A DNA stretch of 64,000 nt from Paenibacillus sp. 32352 (GTDB lineage Bacteria > Bacillota > Bacilli > Paenibacillales > NBRC-103111), in assembly GCF_002042965.1 (NCBI RefSeq), contig NZ_MZNT01000010.1:248001-312000 (forward strand), in the 5' to 3' direction. Both the position numbers and the translations under genes were made by a program. The notes under the pieces were generated by a model that saw only the letters and a list, made by a program, of their open reading frames with translations, was not told where the DNA came from and did not search any database. Shown here one piece after another: positions 23,993 through 32,295 of this stretch; positions within the stretch are counted from its first letter, which is position 1, and every line of letters starts with the position of its first letter.

Positions 23993-25966
23993 TTACTTAA
24001 AAAAGAACTGCGCTGGATGCGCATGGCCCAGATTGCGGAATTCGTCGATATCCACCAGCTCCTTCGGAACGTTCCTCAGGTTATTCTTCACCACAGTCAG
24101 CGACGGCGTAGGGCCGGTATAACCGATCACCCATTGATTTTTCTGGTGCAGCTTGATGATTTCATTGCTGTATTTCAAAATTTCCTCCTGATTTTTGGCT
24201 GCCTTCACTTTATCCCAGTTCTCCAGGATTTTGGCTACGTCCCCTTCCGGCTTCACGCCTTCCTTCCCTTGCGATTGGGTATACAGTCCGTAATGACCGA
24301 GCCAAGGGGTCAGTACCCGAAGCGGAACCAGTTCGTCCGGACGATACGCTACGTTGACCAGGTTCACCGTATTCGGGAAGGCCGGCACCTTGTTGCCGTA
24401 TTTCAGATCCTGTAAGGTACCCTGATCGACGATTTTCAGGTCGGTCTTGATGCCTACCGCCTCGAAATATTTCTTGATTAGTTCCATGAAAGGCGCATTT
24501 GTGGTTGTATCGGTATAGAAGGTGAGTGCCAAATCTGAGCCGTCCGCGAACAATCGGAACTTCTGGCTATCCCGCTTCGTTAAGCCGATTTCATCAAGCA
24601 GCTTGTTAGCCTGGGCTACGTCATAGGTCGCCCATTGCTTCTCCCAGCCCTCCTGGTAGCCAACCAAGCCCTTCGGAACCGATGCCTGCTGCGGCTTACC
24701 GAGTCCGCTGGTGATAATCTCGGAAATTTCATTGCGATCGACGGCGACGGACAACGCTTCCCGGAACCGGATATCCTGGAACAAGGTGCGGTACTTCGGA
24801 TCCTCCGTCGTCTGATTCAATTGAATGCCGGTGCTCGACCACGCGGTATTCGTCCACTGCAGTACACGGTAGTCGCCGCGCTTCTCATTTTCCTTCAGTA
24901 CCGTGAAATCTTTAAACGTAAATTGGTTCAAATCGTAATTACCCGCCAAGGAGTCAAGCAGGGATTGGTTAGGATCCTGTATTTTTTTCAAATTGATCCG
25001 GTCGATGTAAGGAAGCTGTTTGCCTTGCTCGTCAACCTTCCAATAATACGGGTTGCGCTCCATAACGAAAACGTCGCTGTTCGGATCGTTTTTGGCATGC
25101 CATGCTCTAAGGGTTGGAATCTGCGGGTAGATCCAGAAGTAGTACCCTGTTTCAACAAGGAACGATTTAACATCCTTAAAGCCCCACTGCTTCGCAATTT
25201 CAAGCGCCTTTTCCTCGCCTACAAACTCGGGAAGAATCGTCTTGTGGAAGTGAGCGGGGGCGAAAAACCACTTATTGTCAATAGCTACCCGTTCCAAGAA
25301 CAGTACGCTCGGATATTTATGCTTCACTTTAAAGGTGTAATCATCCACCTTCGTCACTTCCGCGAGGGCTTTCTCCCCTGTGATTGGGTCAACCGAATAA
25401 TAGGCATCGTAAATTTTCTTGCCGAACGTTTCTTTCTTAAGCATGTGCTCCCAGTAGAAAATGACGTCGTCCACCGTAAACGGAGCTCCATCGGACCATT
25501 TCATACCTTTACGCAGATGAATCGTAAATTCCGTGGAATCCGCATTCACCTCATAGCTTTTGGCTACGTTCGGTTCGACGCCGCTGCCGTCTGATTTAAA
25601 ACGAAACAACGCTTCCTCCGTCGGCTTTCCGATAGCCCATCGGTCGTTCGGCCCTTTCCACGGCATGCGCCATTCCCCGCCATATTTGCCGATTTCCTCA
25701 ACGACGCCTTCCACCATCACATCTTCCTTTGCAGGAATTCGTTTGTCGATCGAAGGCAGGCTTCCTGACTTCACCGCTTGCTCCAGCACCGGAGACTCGG
25801 TTAAAGCGCTTACAGAAAGAACTGGCGTTTTGGTCGGCGTCTTAGCCGGTTCCGTGACCTGCGGCTTGTCGGCTGGCGCCTTCGCTGTATCATTGCTGTC
25901 GTCACAAGCGGCTGCAAAGAGAATGAAGATTAGCATAAGGACATAAACGGATAATCGCTTCACCAT
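23993..25966 (-). CDS. Family-5 extracellular solute-binding lipoprotein
   Basis: 657 residues. The signal peptide is MVKRLSVYVLMLIFILFAAA followed by Cys (lipobox AAAC) and an acidic Lys/Pro linker. The SBP family 5 core shows LRKGMKWSDGAPFTVDDVIF, DPITGE and DIRFREALSVAVDRNEI. It is longer than typical DppA proteins (about 540), as in the glycan-oligomer-binding subgroup. It captures peptides or, given the company of sugar genes, oligosaccharides. AAGGGGG precedes the ATG. First gene of the Opp-type operon. Confidence 0.92.
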   Translation of the reverse strand: MVKRLSVYVLMLIFILFAAACDDSNDTAKAPADKPQVTEPAKTPTKTPVLSVSALTESPVLEQAVKSGSLPSIDKRIPAKEDVMVEGVVEEIGKYGGEWRMPWKGPNDRWAIGKPTEEALFRFKSDGSGVEPNVAKSYEVNADSTEFTIHLRKGMKWSDGAPFTVDDVIFYWEHMLKKETFGKKIYDAYYSVDPITGEKALAEVTKVDDYTFKVKHKYPSVLFLERVAIDNKWFFAPAHFHKTILPEFVGEEKALEIAKQWGFKDVKSFLVETGYYFWIYPQIPTLRAWHAKNDPNSDVFVMERNPYYWKVDEQGKQLPYIDRINLKKIQDPNQSLLDSLAGNYDLNQFTFKDFTVLKENEKRGDYRVLQWTNTAWSSTGIQLNQTTEDPKYRTLFQDIRFREALSVAVDRNEISEIITSGLGKPQQASVPKGLVGYQEGWEKQWATYDVAQANKLLDEIGLTKRDSQKFRLFADGSDLALTFYTDTTTNAPFMELIKKYFEAVGIKTDLKIVDQGTLQDLKYGNKVPAFPNTVNLVNVAYRPDELVPLRVLTPWLGHYGLYTQSQGKEGVKPEGDVAKILENWDKVKAAKNQEEILKYSNEIIKLHQKNQWVIGYTGPTPSLTVVKNNLRNVPKELVDIDEFRNLGHAHPAQFFFK

Positions 25967-26181
25967 GCAAATACCCCCTTCAAAGGATCCAACCCAATCA
26001 AGCCCTGCTTTTCATGAAAGCTTGCATGACTTACGTAAACATAATCCCATCAGCCGGATTGTTGGCCGGTCCGTGTCCCCTCCTCCCCTTGCTATGAAAC
26101 CGGTTAATGAACGACAAACGACTCCTCTTGTGTAGGACCACATTCAAAGCTATTCACACTTAAATTGGAAACATACTTCGC

Positions 26182-26193
26182 GTAAGCGCTTAC
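26182..26193. promoter_or_regulatory. Perfect 12-bp palindrome, cre/LacI-like operator
   Basis: GTAAGCGCTTAC is a perfect palindrome with the AAGCGCTT centre typical of CcpA cre sites and other LacI-family operators. A possible -10 (TATAAT on the minus strand, 26231-26236) lies upstream, which would place the palindrome about 35-45 bases into the transcript. It probably represses the Opp-type operon. The 357-bp region 25967-26323 holds nothing else I can support except the terminator at its right end. Confidence 0.65.
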
Positions 26194-26298
26194 TCAAATC
26201 CTGCCACTTTAGAGCCTTGTACTTTCAATTATTATATTCTTCCCTCCAGAAATAATGCTATTCTTTGAAAATATATCTCTCCCGCTCGCAACCGGAAA

Positions 26299-26322
26299 AA
26301 TATACGGATTGTGACAATCCGT
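26299..26322 (-). terminator. Terminator after the GDPD remnant
   Basis: ACGGATTG (26304-26311) and CAATCCGT (26315-26322) form an 8-bp stem with a 3-base loop. On the minus strand ATATTTTT follows. It begins directly after the stop at 26324. Confidence 0.6.
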
Positions 26323-26323
26323 G

Positions 26324-26704
26324 TCAACGTATCAAGTCAGCGATCGGTACAATACTTTCATCCACCTTCAGGTCATGATTCATCCTTACACCCGAAGCAG
26401 CGATAAGCGGCAAGATGTCCTCCAGCCGATGGATCTTCATAACTGTCACTGTCCCGCCACACTCTACAGCCACGGATAATGCCTGTATTTCTTCATAAGT
26501 CAATTCGGAGAGGCTATGCCATGTACCATCGACTGAATGTACATGATCATCATGGGCAAGTATGGGCACTCCATCCCGTGTAACCCGAATGTCCTCCTCT
26601 ATGACGTCCACCCTAAGCCGGATACCGGTCACCACCGACTCTATTGTATTGTCTATTGTCCCCATACACCCGCTATGTGCGGTTATTATCGGAAATAATG
26701 ACGT
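26324..26704 (-). pseudogene. Glycerophosphodiester phosphodiesterase remnant
   Basis: The frame encodes ITAHSGCMGTIDNTIESV, then VIEEDIRVTRDGVPILAHDD, the N-terminal third of a GDPD TIM barrel, and ends near MNHDLKVDESIVPIADLIR. About half the normal length is missing. The usual HRG is HSG, and AAAGGAG at 26713-26719 is followed eight bases later by ACG, where an ATG is expected. That suggests a mutated start. Intact enzymes release glycerol 3-phosphate from phospholipid headgroups. This copy is probably dead. Confidence 0.6.
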
Positions 26705-26724
26705 ATTCAAATCTCCTTTCGATT

Positions 26725-26991
26725 TAGATAGCGCTGTCCTTCTCTCTAAGGTTAAGCGCCTAACCTCTCGCTTTCGCGGCTCTAAACATTGCCTGGCGAA
26801 ACGGCGCCGCTCTTTTTTCACATTATGCCGAATTTCATAAATCGCTCATCCCCCTGTTCGTTAACGACAAAGTCTCGACCTGATCGGTCAATCATTCCTC
26901 AAGCAAGTAACTGATCTGCCAGCCTAACGCCTACTTCTCCCGCGGTGTGATCATAACAAGTGCGAGCATACAGCAGCACTTTTAACAATCA
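26725..26991 (-). pseudogene. Decayed ArsR-family regulator, C-terminal part
   Basis: A minus-strand frame reads LLKVLLYARTCYDHTAGEVG and VRLADQLLA, then an in-frame TGA, then GMIDRSGRDFVVNEQGDERF and MKFGIM. A shift of one base is needed to continue into KKERRRFARQCLE. The order CYDHxAGxxGV, LxDxLLxxG, TExGxxxFxxxGI, RRxFARxCLD is the conserved C-terminal half of a common ArsR/SmtB subgroup. The N-terminal helix-turn-helix is absent. One nonsense codon and at least one frameshift show it is a fossil. Confidence 0.6.
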
Positions 26992-27030
26992 AATTCCTTG
27001 GGGTCAAACAAAATGACCTCCTAAACGAGA

Positions 27031-27066
27031 AACGAGCCTTAGGATCGATTCCAGAGGCTCGTTTTT
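27031..27066. terminator. Hairpin terminator downstream of the GH130 gene
   Basis: ACGAGCCT (27032-27039) and AGGCTCGT (27055-27062) form an 8-bp stem. TTTTTCTTT follows on the plus strand and TTCTCGTTT on the minus strand. It most likely ends the minus-strand cassette. A second hairpin (GCCGGAACCC at 27123-27132 with GGGCTCCGGC at 27138-27147, one mismatch) lies between it and the GH130 stop and could protect the mRNA end. Confidence 0.7.
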
Positions 27067-27178
27067 CTTTGATTTTTTTCGTGCATGGCACTATGATGCA
27101 TGGTATGCAAACGGCTGGGACCGCCGGAACCCTTATCGGGCTCCGGCAGGCTGCTATATGACGTATGAGGCCGGTCGA

Positions 27179-28174
27179 TTACTTACTGCTCAAGCACAAA
27201 TTCACCAGATCGTCCACATGAGCGGTAGCCAGGCATTCCACCGTATCAGCGCCTCCGTAGTAGATTTTCACCTCGCCGTCGTCCTCGAGAATCATACCCC
27301 CAGGGAAAATGACGTCATTGCGGAAGCCTTCCCGCTCATAGAACGTTTCCGGGGCCAGCAGCGGCTCGCTGCTCATGCCGACGATCTTGTACGGATTGTT
27401 CAGATCAAGCAGCATGATACCGGCACAGTAGCGCTTCTTCCAGAACGGCTCCCAGCCGTTCTTGCCGCGGGACGGATCGATGTCCACCGAGTGAAACGTT
27501 GTCAGCCAGCCCTTCGACGTCTTGATCGGCGGTGCGCCCGGGCCAATCTTGTCATTGGCGAAAGGCACCTTCTCCAGACCGAGCAGCAGCTCCGTGTTGC
27601 CCCAATATTTCAAATCCGGCGAGTCGGAAATCCAGATGTCGAAGCTATCCTTGCCGGCCTTGCCGTACACCGGGAACGGGCGCTCCAGACGCACGTATTT
27701 ACCACCGATTTTCTCCGGGAAGAGCACCATGTTGCGGTTGTCCGGCGCCGACATGCTCAGCACCTCGAAGCTGACAAAGTCGTCCGTCACCGCCACCCCG
27801 CCGCGTACGCCGTGCTTCGTATCCACCGCGAAGCAGAGATAGCAGCGTCCATCGATGACCGTCAGGCGCGGGTCGTACGTGCGGATGATCTCCTCGCTCT
27901 CAATGCCGAAGCAAGGCTTGCTCTGCACATCCCAATGAATGCCGTCTTCGCTGAACGCCAGCCCGATGTTCGTCGTGTTGCTTGGCAGCAGTGTCTGCTC
28001 TTCCACATTGCCGTAATCGTTGCGGAACAACATGACATAGCGCCCTTCATATTTGGTTACACCTGCGTTGAACACAAGCGCAGGATTGTAAGGAACGTCC
28101 GCCGCCGTCAGAATCGGATTGTTCGGATGACGGGTAATGATCGGACTGGATTGAAGAGAGCCGACGATAGACAT
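27179..28174 (-). CDS. GH130 beta-mannoside phosphorylase-type protein
   Basis: 331 residues, a five-bladed propeller without a signal peptide. GH130 marks are NPILTAADVPYNPALVFNAGV, LFRNDYG, YDPRLTVIDGRCYL, FPEKIGGKYVRLERP, KIGPGAPPIKTSKGWL and the C-terminal IYYGGADTVECLATAHVDDL. The family splits beta-1,4-mannosides (and some beta-1,2-mannosides) with phosphate, giving mannose 1-phosphate. The general-acid Asp should be in the FNAGV/DPRLT region. It is the last gene of the cassette starting at 31684 and probably processes the imported mannoside. Confidence 0.9.
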   Translation of the reverse strand: MSIVGSLQSSPIITRHPNNPILTAADVPYNPALVFNAGVTKYEGRYVMLFRNDYGNVEEQTLLPSNTTNIGLAFSEDGIHWDVQSKPCFGIESEEIIRTYDPRLTVIDGRCYLCFAVDTKHGVRGGVAVTDDFVSFEVLSMSAPDNRNMVLFPEKIGGKYVRLERPFPVYGKAGKDSFDIWISDSPDLKYWGNTELLLGLEKVPFANDKIGPGAPPIKTSKGWLTTFHSVDIDPSRGKNGWEPFWKKRYCAGIMLLDLNNPYKIVGMSSEPLLAPETFYEREGFRNDVIFPGGMILEDDGEVKIYYGGADTVECLATAHVDDLVNLCLSSK

Positions 28175-28226
28175 GATATGATGCCTCCATAATAAAATGT
28201 ATGAAAAACCAGCTAACAGTGGACTA

Positions 28227-29774
28227 TTACTTCTTCACCTTAGCGTACCAATCATTAACTTCCTTGTAGCTCGCATCGCCGCCGGCCGCCTTGTACTTGG
28301 CCAAGAAGACGTCGAGATTACCGATCTGCTCCGCTCCGAAGATGAGCTTGGTTGTGTAGTCACCCGCCATCGTGTTGAGCGATTGGAAGCTCTTGGAGAA
28401 CTCCGGCATGTAAGGCGCATAGCCTAACAAGTCGGCGACCTTGGTCGTCTCCGGCTGCACCCGGTTCATAAAGTTCCAAGCGTCAAACAGGCGCATATCT
28501 TTGCGCACGCGGGCTTGCCAGTAGATCGGGTAGTTCTTGTCGTCCGTACCGGTCAAGAAGTTGTTCGCCTGGTTCCGTTCATCAGTAAAAATCGGGTTAA
28601 TCGGCGTATAATTGCCATCCTTAAACGTATAGTGTTTGTTCTCCTCCCCAATAGCCATCGTCTTGAAGGTGTCCTTTTCCAGCTTGGCGTTCATCCACTT
28701 GACCACATCCTCCGGATGCTTCGAGGCTTTCGGAATGAACGTAATGCGGTCGAAGCCCTTGGTCGCGGACAAGCCGACTTGCCCGTTCTTTCCTGTCAGT
28801 GCTGGGATAAACCCGCCCTTGGCCGCAGGCACGTTCTTCGTCAGGGCATCCATAATCGCCGGTACGTCGGACCAGTTCATCATAATCATGCCTGCCCGGC
28901 CGCTGGTGAATTTTTCTTTTGCGGTAGCGTCCTTGTTAGCGGCATATTCCTTATCCAGCAGCCCTTGCTTGAACAAGTCGGTGACGAATGCGACATAGTC
29001 CTTGTAAGCCGGGTCCATGACGCGTGGCGTCAGCTTGCCATTCACATCGTTCCAGAAGTTTGGCATACCGAAAGCGCCTACAATGTTAGCGATGAAAGAT
29101 GCTTCACCGCTAACCGTCAGTGGAATGTTTTTATCCCCATTGCTGCCGGGATCCTTCTCTTTAAAAGCCTTCAGCACAGCCACCAGCTCATCCAGTGTCG
29201 TCGGCGCTTTCATCCCGACCTTGTCCAGCCAGTCCTGGCGAATAAACAAGTTGGTGTTGACGGTGAAGAGGCTTTTGGTCGGAATGGCATACAGCTTGCC
29301 GTCCACCTTGGCCGCTTCCAGCGCTTCTGGATCGACCGCAGCTTTAATATTTGGACCGTATTTATCAAGAATCGGACCGAGGTCAACAAGCGCGCCTTTC
29401 TTGGCATAATCGGAATAAAGTGCCTTAAAATCGGTGGAACCCGCCGTTGTTACCACATCATAAGGCTCGCCAGATGCGATCAGAATGTTCAGCTTATCCT
29501 GCGGCTTATCCTGCGGAAGCATATCGTACTGCACCTTGTAGCCGGTGGCCTGCTCCAAAAATTTGGCTACGGGATATGTGTTGTAATCGTCCTTCTGCCA
29601 AATTTGCAGAGCTTTCAATTCCGGCTTGGGGCCGGCGGATGCACCCGGAGCTGCCGACGATTTGGAGCCAGTATCGGCTCCTGTGCCCGTGTTATTGCCG
29701 CAAGCGGCCAAAGCTGTGACCGACAAGCAGGCGGTGAGTGATAGGAATGTCAGTTTTCTGTATTTCTTCTGCAT
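28227..29774 (-). CDS. Sugar-binding lipoprotein of the GH130 cassette
   Basis: 515 residues. Lipoprotein signal MQKKYRKLTFLSLTACLSVT ends in the lipobox ALAAC-GNN, followed by a Ser/Ala/Gly linker. Family-1 solute-binding features include FIRQDWLDKVGMKAPTTLDE, KEKDPGSNGDKNIP and FTSGRAGMIMMNWSD. GGGGAGG precedes the ATG. It lies between the second permease and the GH130 gene. The ligand is probably a mannan-derived oligosaccharide. Confidence 0.93.
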   Translation of the reverse strand: MQKKYRKLTFLSLTACLSVTALAACGNNTGTGADTGSKSSAAPGASAGPKPELKALQIWQKDDYNTYPVAKFLEQATGYKVQYDMLPQDKPQDKLNILIASGEPYDVVTTAGSTDFKALYSDYAKKGALVDLGPILDKYGPNIKAAVDPEALEAAKVDGKLYAIPTKSLFTVNTNLFIRQDWLDKVGMKAPTTLDELVAVLKAFKEKDPGSNGDKNIPLTVSGEASFIANIVGAFGMPNFWNDVNGKLTPRVMDPAYKDYVAFVTDLFKQGLLDKEYAANKDATAKEKFTSGRAGMIMMNWSDVPAIMDALTKNVPAAKGGFIPALTGKNGQVGLSATKGFDRITFIPKASKHPEDVVKWMNAKLEKDTFKTMAIGEENKHYTFKDGNYTPINPIFTDERNQANNFLTGTDDKNYPIYWQARVRKDMRLFDAWNFMNRVQPETTKVADLLGYAPYMPEFSKSFQSLNTMAGDYTTKLIFGAEQIGNLDVFLAKYKAAGGDASYKEVNDWYAKVKK

Positions 29775-29840
29775 ACGTAAACCTCCCCTAATAATGTTAG
29801 CATATCATTAAGCCCCTATGGTTTGGGCATTAACGCAAAC

Positions 29841-30713
29841 TCAACCTTTCACAGAGCCGATGAGCACGCCTTTGACAAAATGCTTCTGCAAATACGGATA
29901 CACCAGCAGCATCGGAATGATAGAAGCGATGACGGTGGCCGCCCGAATGCCTTCCGGTGAAGCGTTCATCAACTCGTCCGCCGTCTTGCTCATCGAGGAG
30001 CTGTCTGCATCGAGCACGATGTCACGAAGGTACAGCTGCAGCGGCTTCAAGCTCGGGCTCGTGATGTAGAGCATCGGGTTGAAGTAGTCGTTCCAGAAGT
30101 ATACGGCGTAGAACAGCGCGATCGTTGCCAGCACGGGACCGCTAAGAGGCAGCACGATCCGGAACAAAATCGTCAGGTTGCGGGCACCATCCATTTTGGC
30201 CGATTCCTCGAGCGCTTCGGGTAAAGATTCGTAGTAGCTTTTGATCACAAGCATATTGAACACACTTATCAGTGCCGGGAGAATGATGGACCACAGGCTG
30301 TTCACCAGATGAAGCTGCTTTATAAGCAAGTAATTCGGGATGATCCCGCCGTTGAACATCATGGTGAAGATGAACAGAATCAGGATTAGGGAAATACCGG
30401 GCAGATGTCTCTTCGACAAAGGATACGCCGTGATTGCCGTGAGCAGGATCGAGAGCAGTGTCCCAACGATTGTGATGAACAGCGAGACGGAGATCGAATG
30501 CAAGAATTGAGCCGAGGATACGACATACTTCATCGTCTCCAGCTGAAATCCGACAGGAATTAGCCCGACCTGGCCGGAGATGACAGCCGATTCCTCGCTC
30601 AGCGCCTTGGACAGCACGTTAACGAGCGGGAGCAGCGTGATGAGTCCGCAGATCAACAGCAAGATATAAATGAAAGCGTCTAGTGACCAGTCACCTAAAG
30701 TTTTTTTACGCAT
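29841..30713 (-). CDS. Carbohydrate ABC permease, LplC/YtcP type (GH130 cassette)
   Basis: About 290 residues, six helices. The docking loop is EESAKMDGARNLT followed by LPLSGPV, and the C-terminus is VKGVLIGSVKG. The ATG at 30713 is preferred to the GTG at 30725 because TAGGAG, which includes the previous gene's stop codon, sits upstream at reasonable distance. Partner of the next entry. Confidence 0.93.
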   Translation of the reverse strand: MRKKTLGDWSLDAFIYILLLICGLITLLPLVNVLSKALSEESAVISGQVGLIPVGFQLETMKYVVSSAQFLHSISVSLFITIVGTLLSILLTAITAYPLSKRHLPGISLILILFIFTMMFNGGIIPNYLLIKQLHLVNSLWSIILPALISVFNMLVIKSYYESLPEALEESAKMDGARNLTILFRIVLPLSGPVLATIALFYAVYFWNDYFNPMLYITSPSLKPLQLYLRDIVLDADSSSMSKTADELMNASPEGIRAATVIASIIPMLLVYPYLQKHFVKGVLIGSVKG

Positions 30714-30727
30714 AGTTCGATCCACTC

Positions 30728-31684
30728 CTACCAGATGCTTCGTTTGATGAGCTTCTTGCTGAGCTCATTGCCCAGGATGATTAAGATGAAGCCGACGACG
30801 GAATTAAACAGCCCGACCGCTGTGCTGAAGCTGTAATCCTGCTGGCCAAGACCTTGCCGGTATACGAACGTGCCGATGACGTCGCCCGATTCATAGACAA
30901 CCGAGTTGTACATCGTTAAAATTTGCTCGGTACCGGCTTCCAGCAAATGTCCAAGGCGCAGCACCAGCACAAGAATGATCGTCGGCAGGATGCCCGGTAG
31001 TGTAATGTAGAGCATTTGCCGGATGCGTCCCGCTCCGTCGATGGAGGCCGCCTCGTACTGCTCCTGCTCGATACCGGCGATTGCAGCGATGAAAATGATG
31101 GCGTTCCAGCCGGATTCCTTCCAGCCGGCGGTGAAGACGAGGACACTCCGGAACACGTTGTTGTCAAGGAAGAAAGAGATGGGCGTTCCACCGAAATATT
31201 GTATGACGTTGTTGACCATGCCTCCGCTTGGCGACAGAATCGTCACGAACAGCCCGGAAATGATGACCCAGGATAAGAAATGCGGAAGGAAAATGACCGT
31301 CTGCACCGTCCGCTTGAACCATACCTTCCTCACCTCGTTCAGAAACAGCGCGATCAGGATCGGGATCGGGAAGAGCAGGACGATTTTGTACAGGCTGATG
31401 ATCAGTGTGTTAATAAAGACGTGGTAGAACTCCTCCGAATGGAACAGCTTGTTGAACTGGTCGAGCCCCACCCACTTGCTGCCGGACACGCCGTCGAAGA
31501 TGTTGAAATCCATGAATGCAATGACAATGCCGTACATCGGGGTATATTTGAACAATAGCAAGAACAGCAGCCCCGGGAGCAGGATCAAGTAAAGATCCAA
31601 GTTGGACCGGATCAGCCTCCATCGATCGCTCTTGACTGTGGTACGCACTTTTCTGCGCTTCAAGCTTACATCAGTCACGCTCAT
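30728..31684 (-). CDS. Carbohydrate ABC permease, LplB type (GH130 cassette)
   Basis: 318 residues with six helices. Family marks are LLPGLLFLLLFKYTPMYGIV, FLNEVRKVWFKRTVQT, the loop EAASIDGAGRIRQ and the C-terminal KKLIKRSIW. GGAGGTGAG precedes the ATG. It is the first gene of the cassette, downstream of a promoter with AraC-like direct repeats (31760-31779). Confidence 0.93.
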   Translation of the reverse strand: MSVTDVSLKRRKVRTTVKSDRWRLIRSNLDLYLILLPGLLFLLLFKYTPMYGIVIAFMDFNIFDGVSGSKWVGLDQFNKLFHSEEFYHVFINTLIISLYKIVLLFPIPILIALFLNEVRKVWFKRTVQTVIFLPHFLSWVIISGLFVTILSPSGGMVNNVIQYFGGTPISFFLDNNVFRSVLVFTAGWKESGWNAIIFIAAIAGIEQEQYEAASIDGAGRIRQMLYITLPGILPTIILVLVLRLGHLLEAGTEQILTMYNSVVYESGDVIGTFVYRQGLGQQDYSFSTAVGLFNSVVGFILIILGNELSKKLIKRSIW

Positions 31685-31715
31685 CGTCGACTCACCTCCA
31701 AGTTGTTATGTGTTT

Positions 31716-31779
31716 ATTATAAGGAGGATGTCAGGAAGGCTGTAGATGGTGATATTTTTGTTTCTGGTAGTTTCTTATG
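31716..31779 (-). promoter_or_regulatory. Promoter with direct repeats upstream of the GH130 cassette
   Basis: On the minus strand a perfect -10 (TATAAT, 31716-31721) has no good -35, typical of activator-dependent promoters. Two adjacent 10-base direct repeats, GTTTCTGGTA (31760-31769) and GTTTCTTATG (31770-31779) in plus-strand reading, lie 38 bp further upstream. AraC-type proteins such as the adjacent YesN-like regulator bind such repeats. Confidence 0.55.
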
Positions 31780-32295
31780 GTCTTGGCCGGGAGATGTTTC
31801 AGTGCCGACGTTGGTGCGCGATGGGTAGTGAGGTGCGTATGTAGAGGTTGGTGCGGAGTGAGCAGCAGCACAAAAGCTCCAAAGGATATTCATCCCGGCT
31901 GCTGGCTGAAAACACCATTCAGTTATTGAACCGACAGTTGTGATATCGAAGTACTTAACGATCCCGACCGATCCTTCGGCGATATGCAGGAGCAGACTCT
32001 CTGGATTATTTTTTATATGATGATCCGAATTTTCGAAGCAACCTGTTTTTTCTTCTTTTGCAAGTTTTTGAGCTGCTTATATGTCATTGAAAGTCGGTAC
32101 AGGCTTATCGGCAACTGCTATAAGAAAAAGGCATTGGGTTTTATCCCGAATGCCTCCTCAGTATTGATTACTTCAGCGTACCGAGCTGGACCTCGCAAGG
32201 GCTGTACCTGCAGGTGTATGCCGACGGGGTTACTGTTCGCGGACGTGATTTCATAAACCGCACCTGGATTAAGGAAACCGATTGAACGATCCCGC
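31780..32295. other. Non-coding interval with a terminator for the YesM-like kinase
   Basis: No supported gene. A terminator for the minus-strand kinase lies at 32125-32154: GGCATTCGGG and CCCAATGCC pair with one bulged base, followed by TTTTTCTT. Between it and the kinase stop, one minus-strand frame reads DRSIGFLNPGAVYEITSANS in protein-like fashion. It has no start and runs through the terminator, so I do not call it a gene. A plus-strand frame at 31984-32256 looks spurious. Confidence 0.5.

Noticed and set aside
24635..25594. 319-codon plus-strand frame inside the family-5 binding-protein gene
   Set aside because: Antisense shadow of a strongly supported gene; no ribosome binding site.
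27158..28192. 344-codon plus-strand frame over the GH130 gene
   Set aside because: Antisense to GH130, His/Arg-rich, no recognisable domain.
28515..29741. 408-codon plus-strand frame
   Set aside because: Antisense to the binding lipoprotein gene, which has signal peptide and family motifs.
31984..32256. 90-codon plus-strand frame (Phe/Cys-rich)
   Set aside because: No ribosome binding site, overlaps the minus-strand terminator, unlikely composition.
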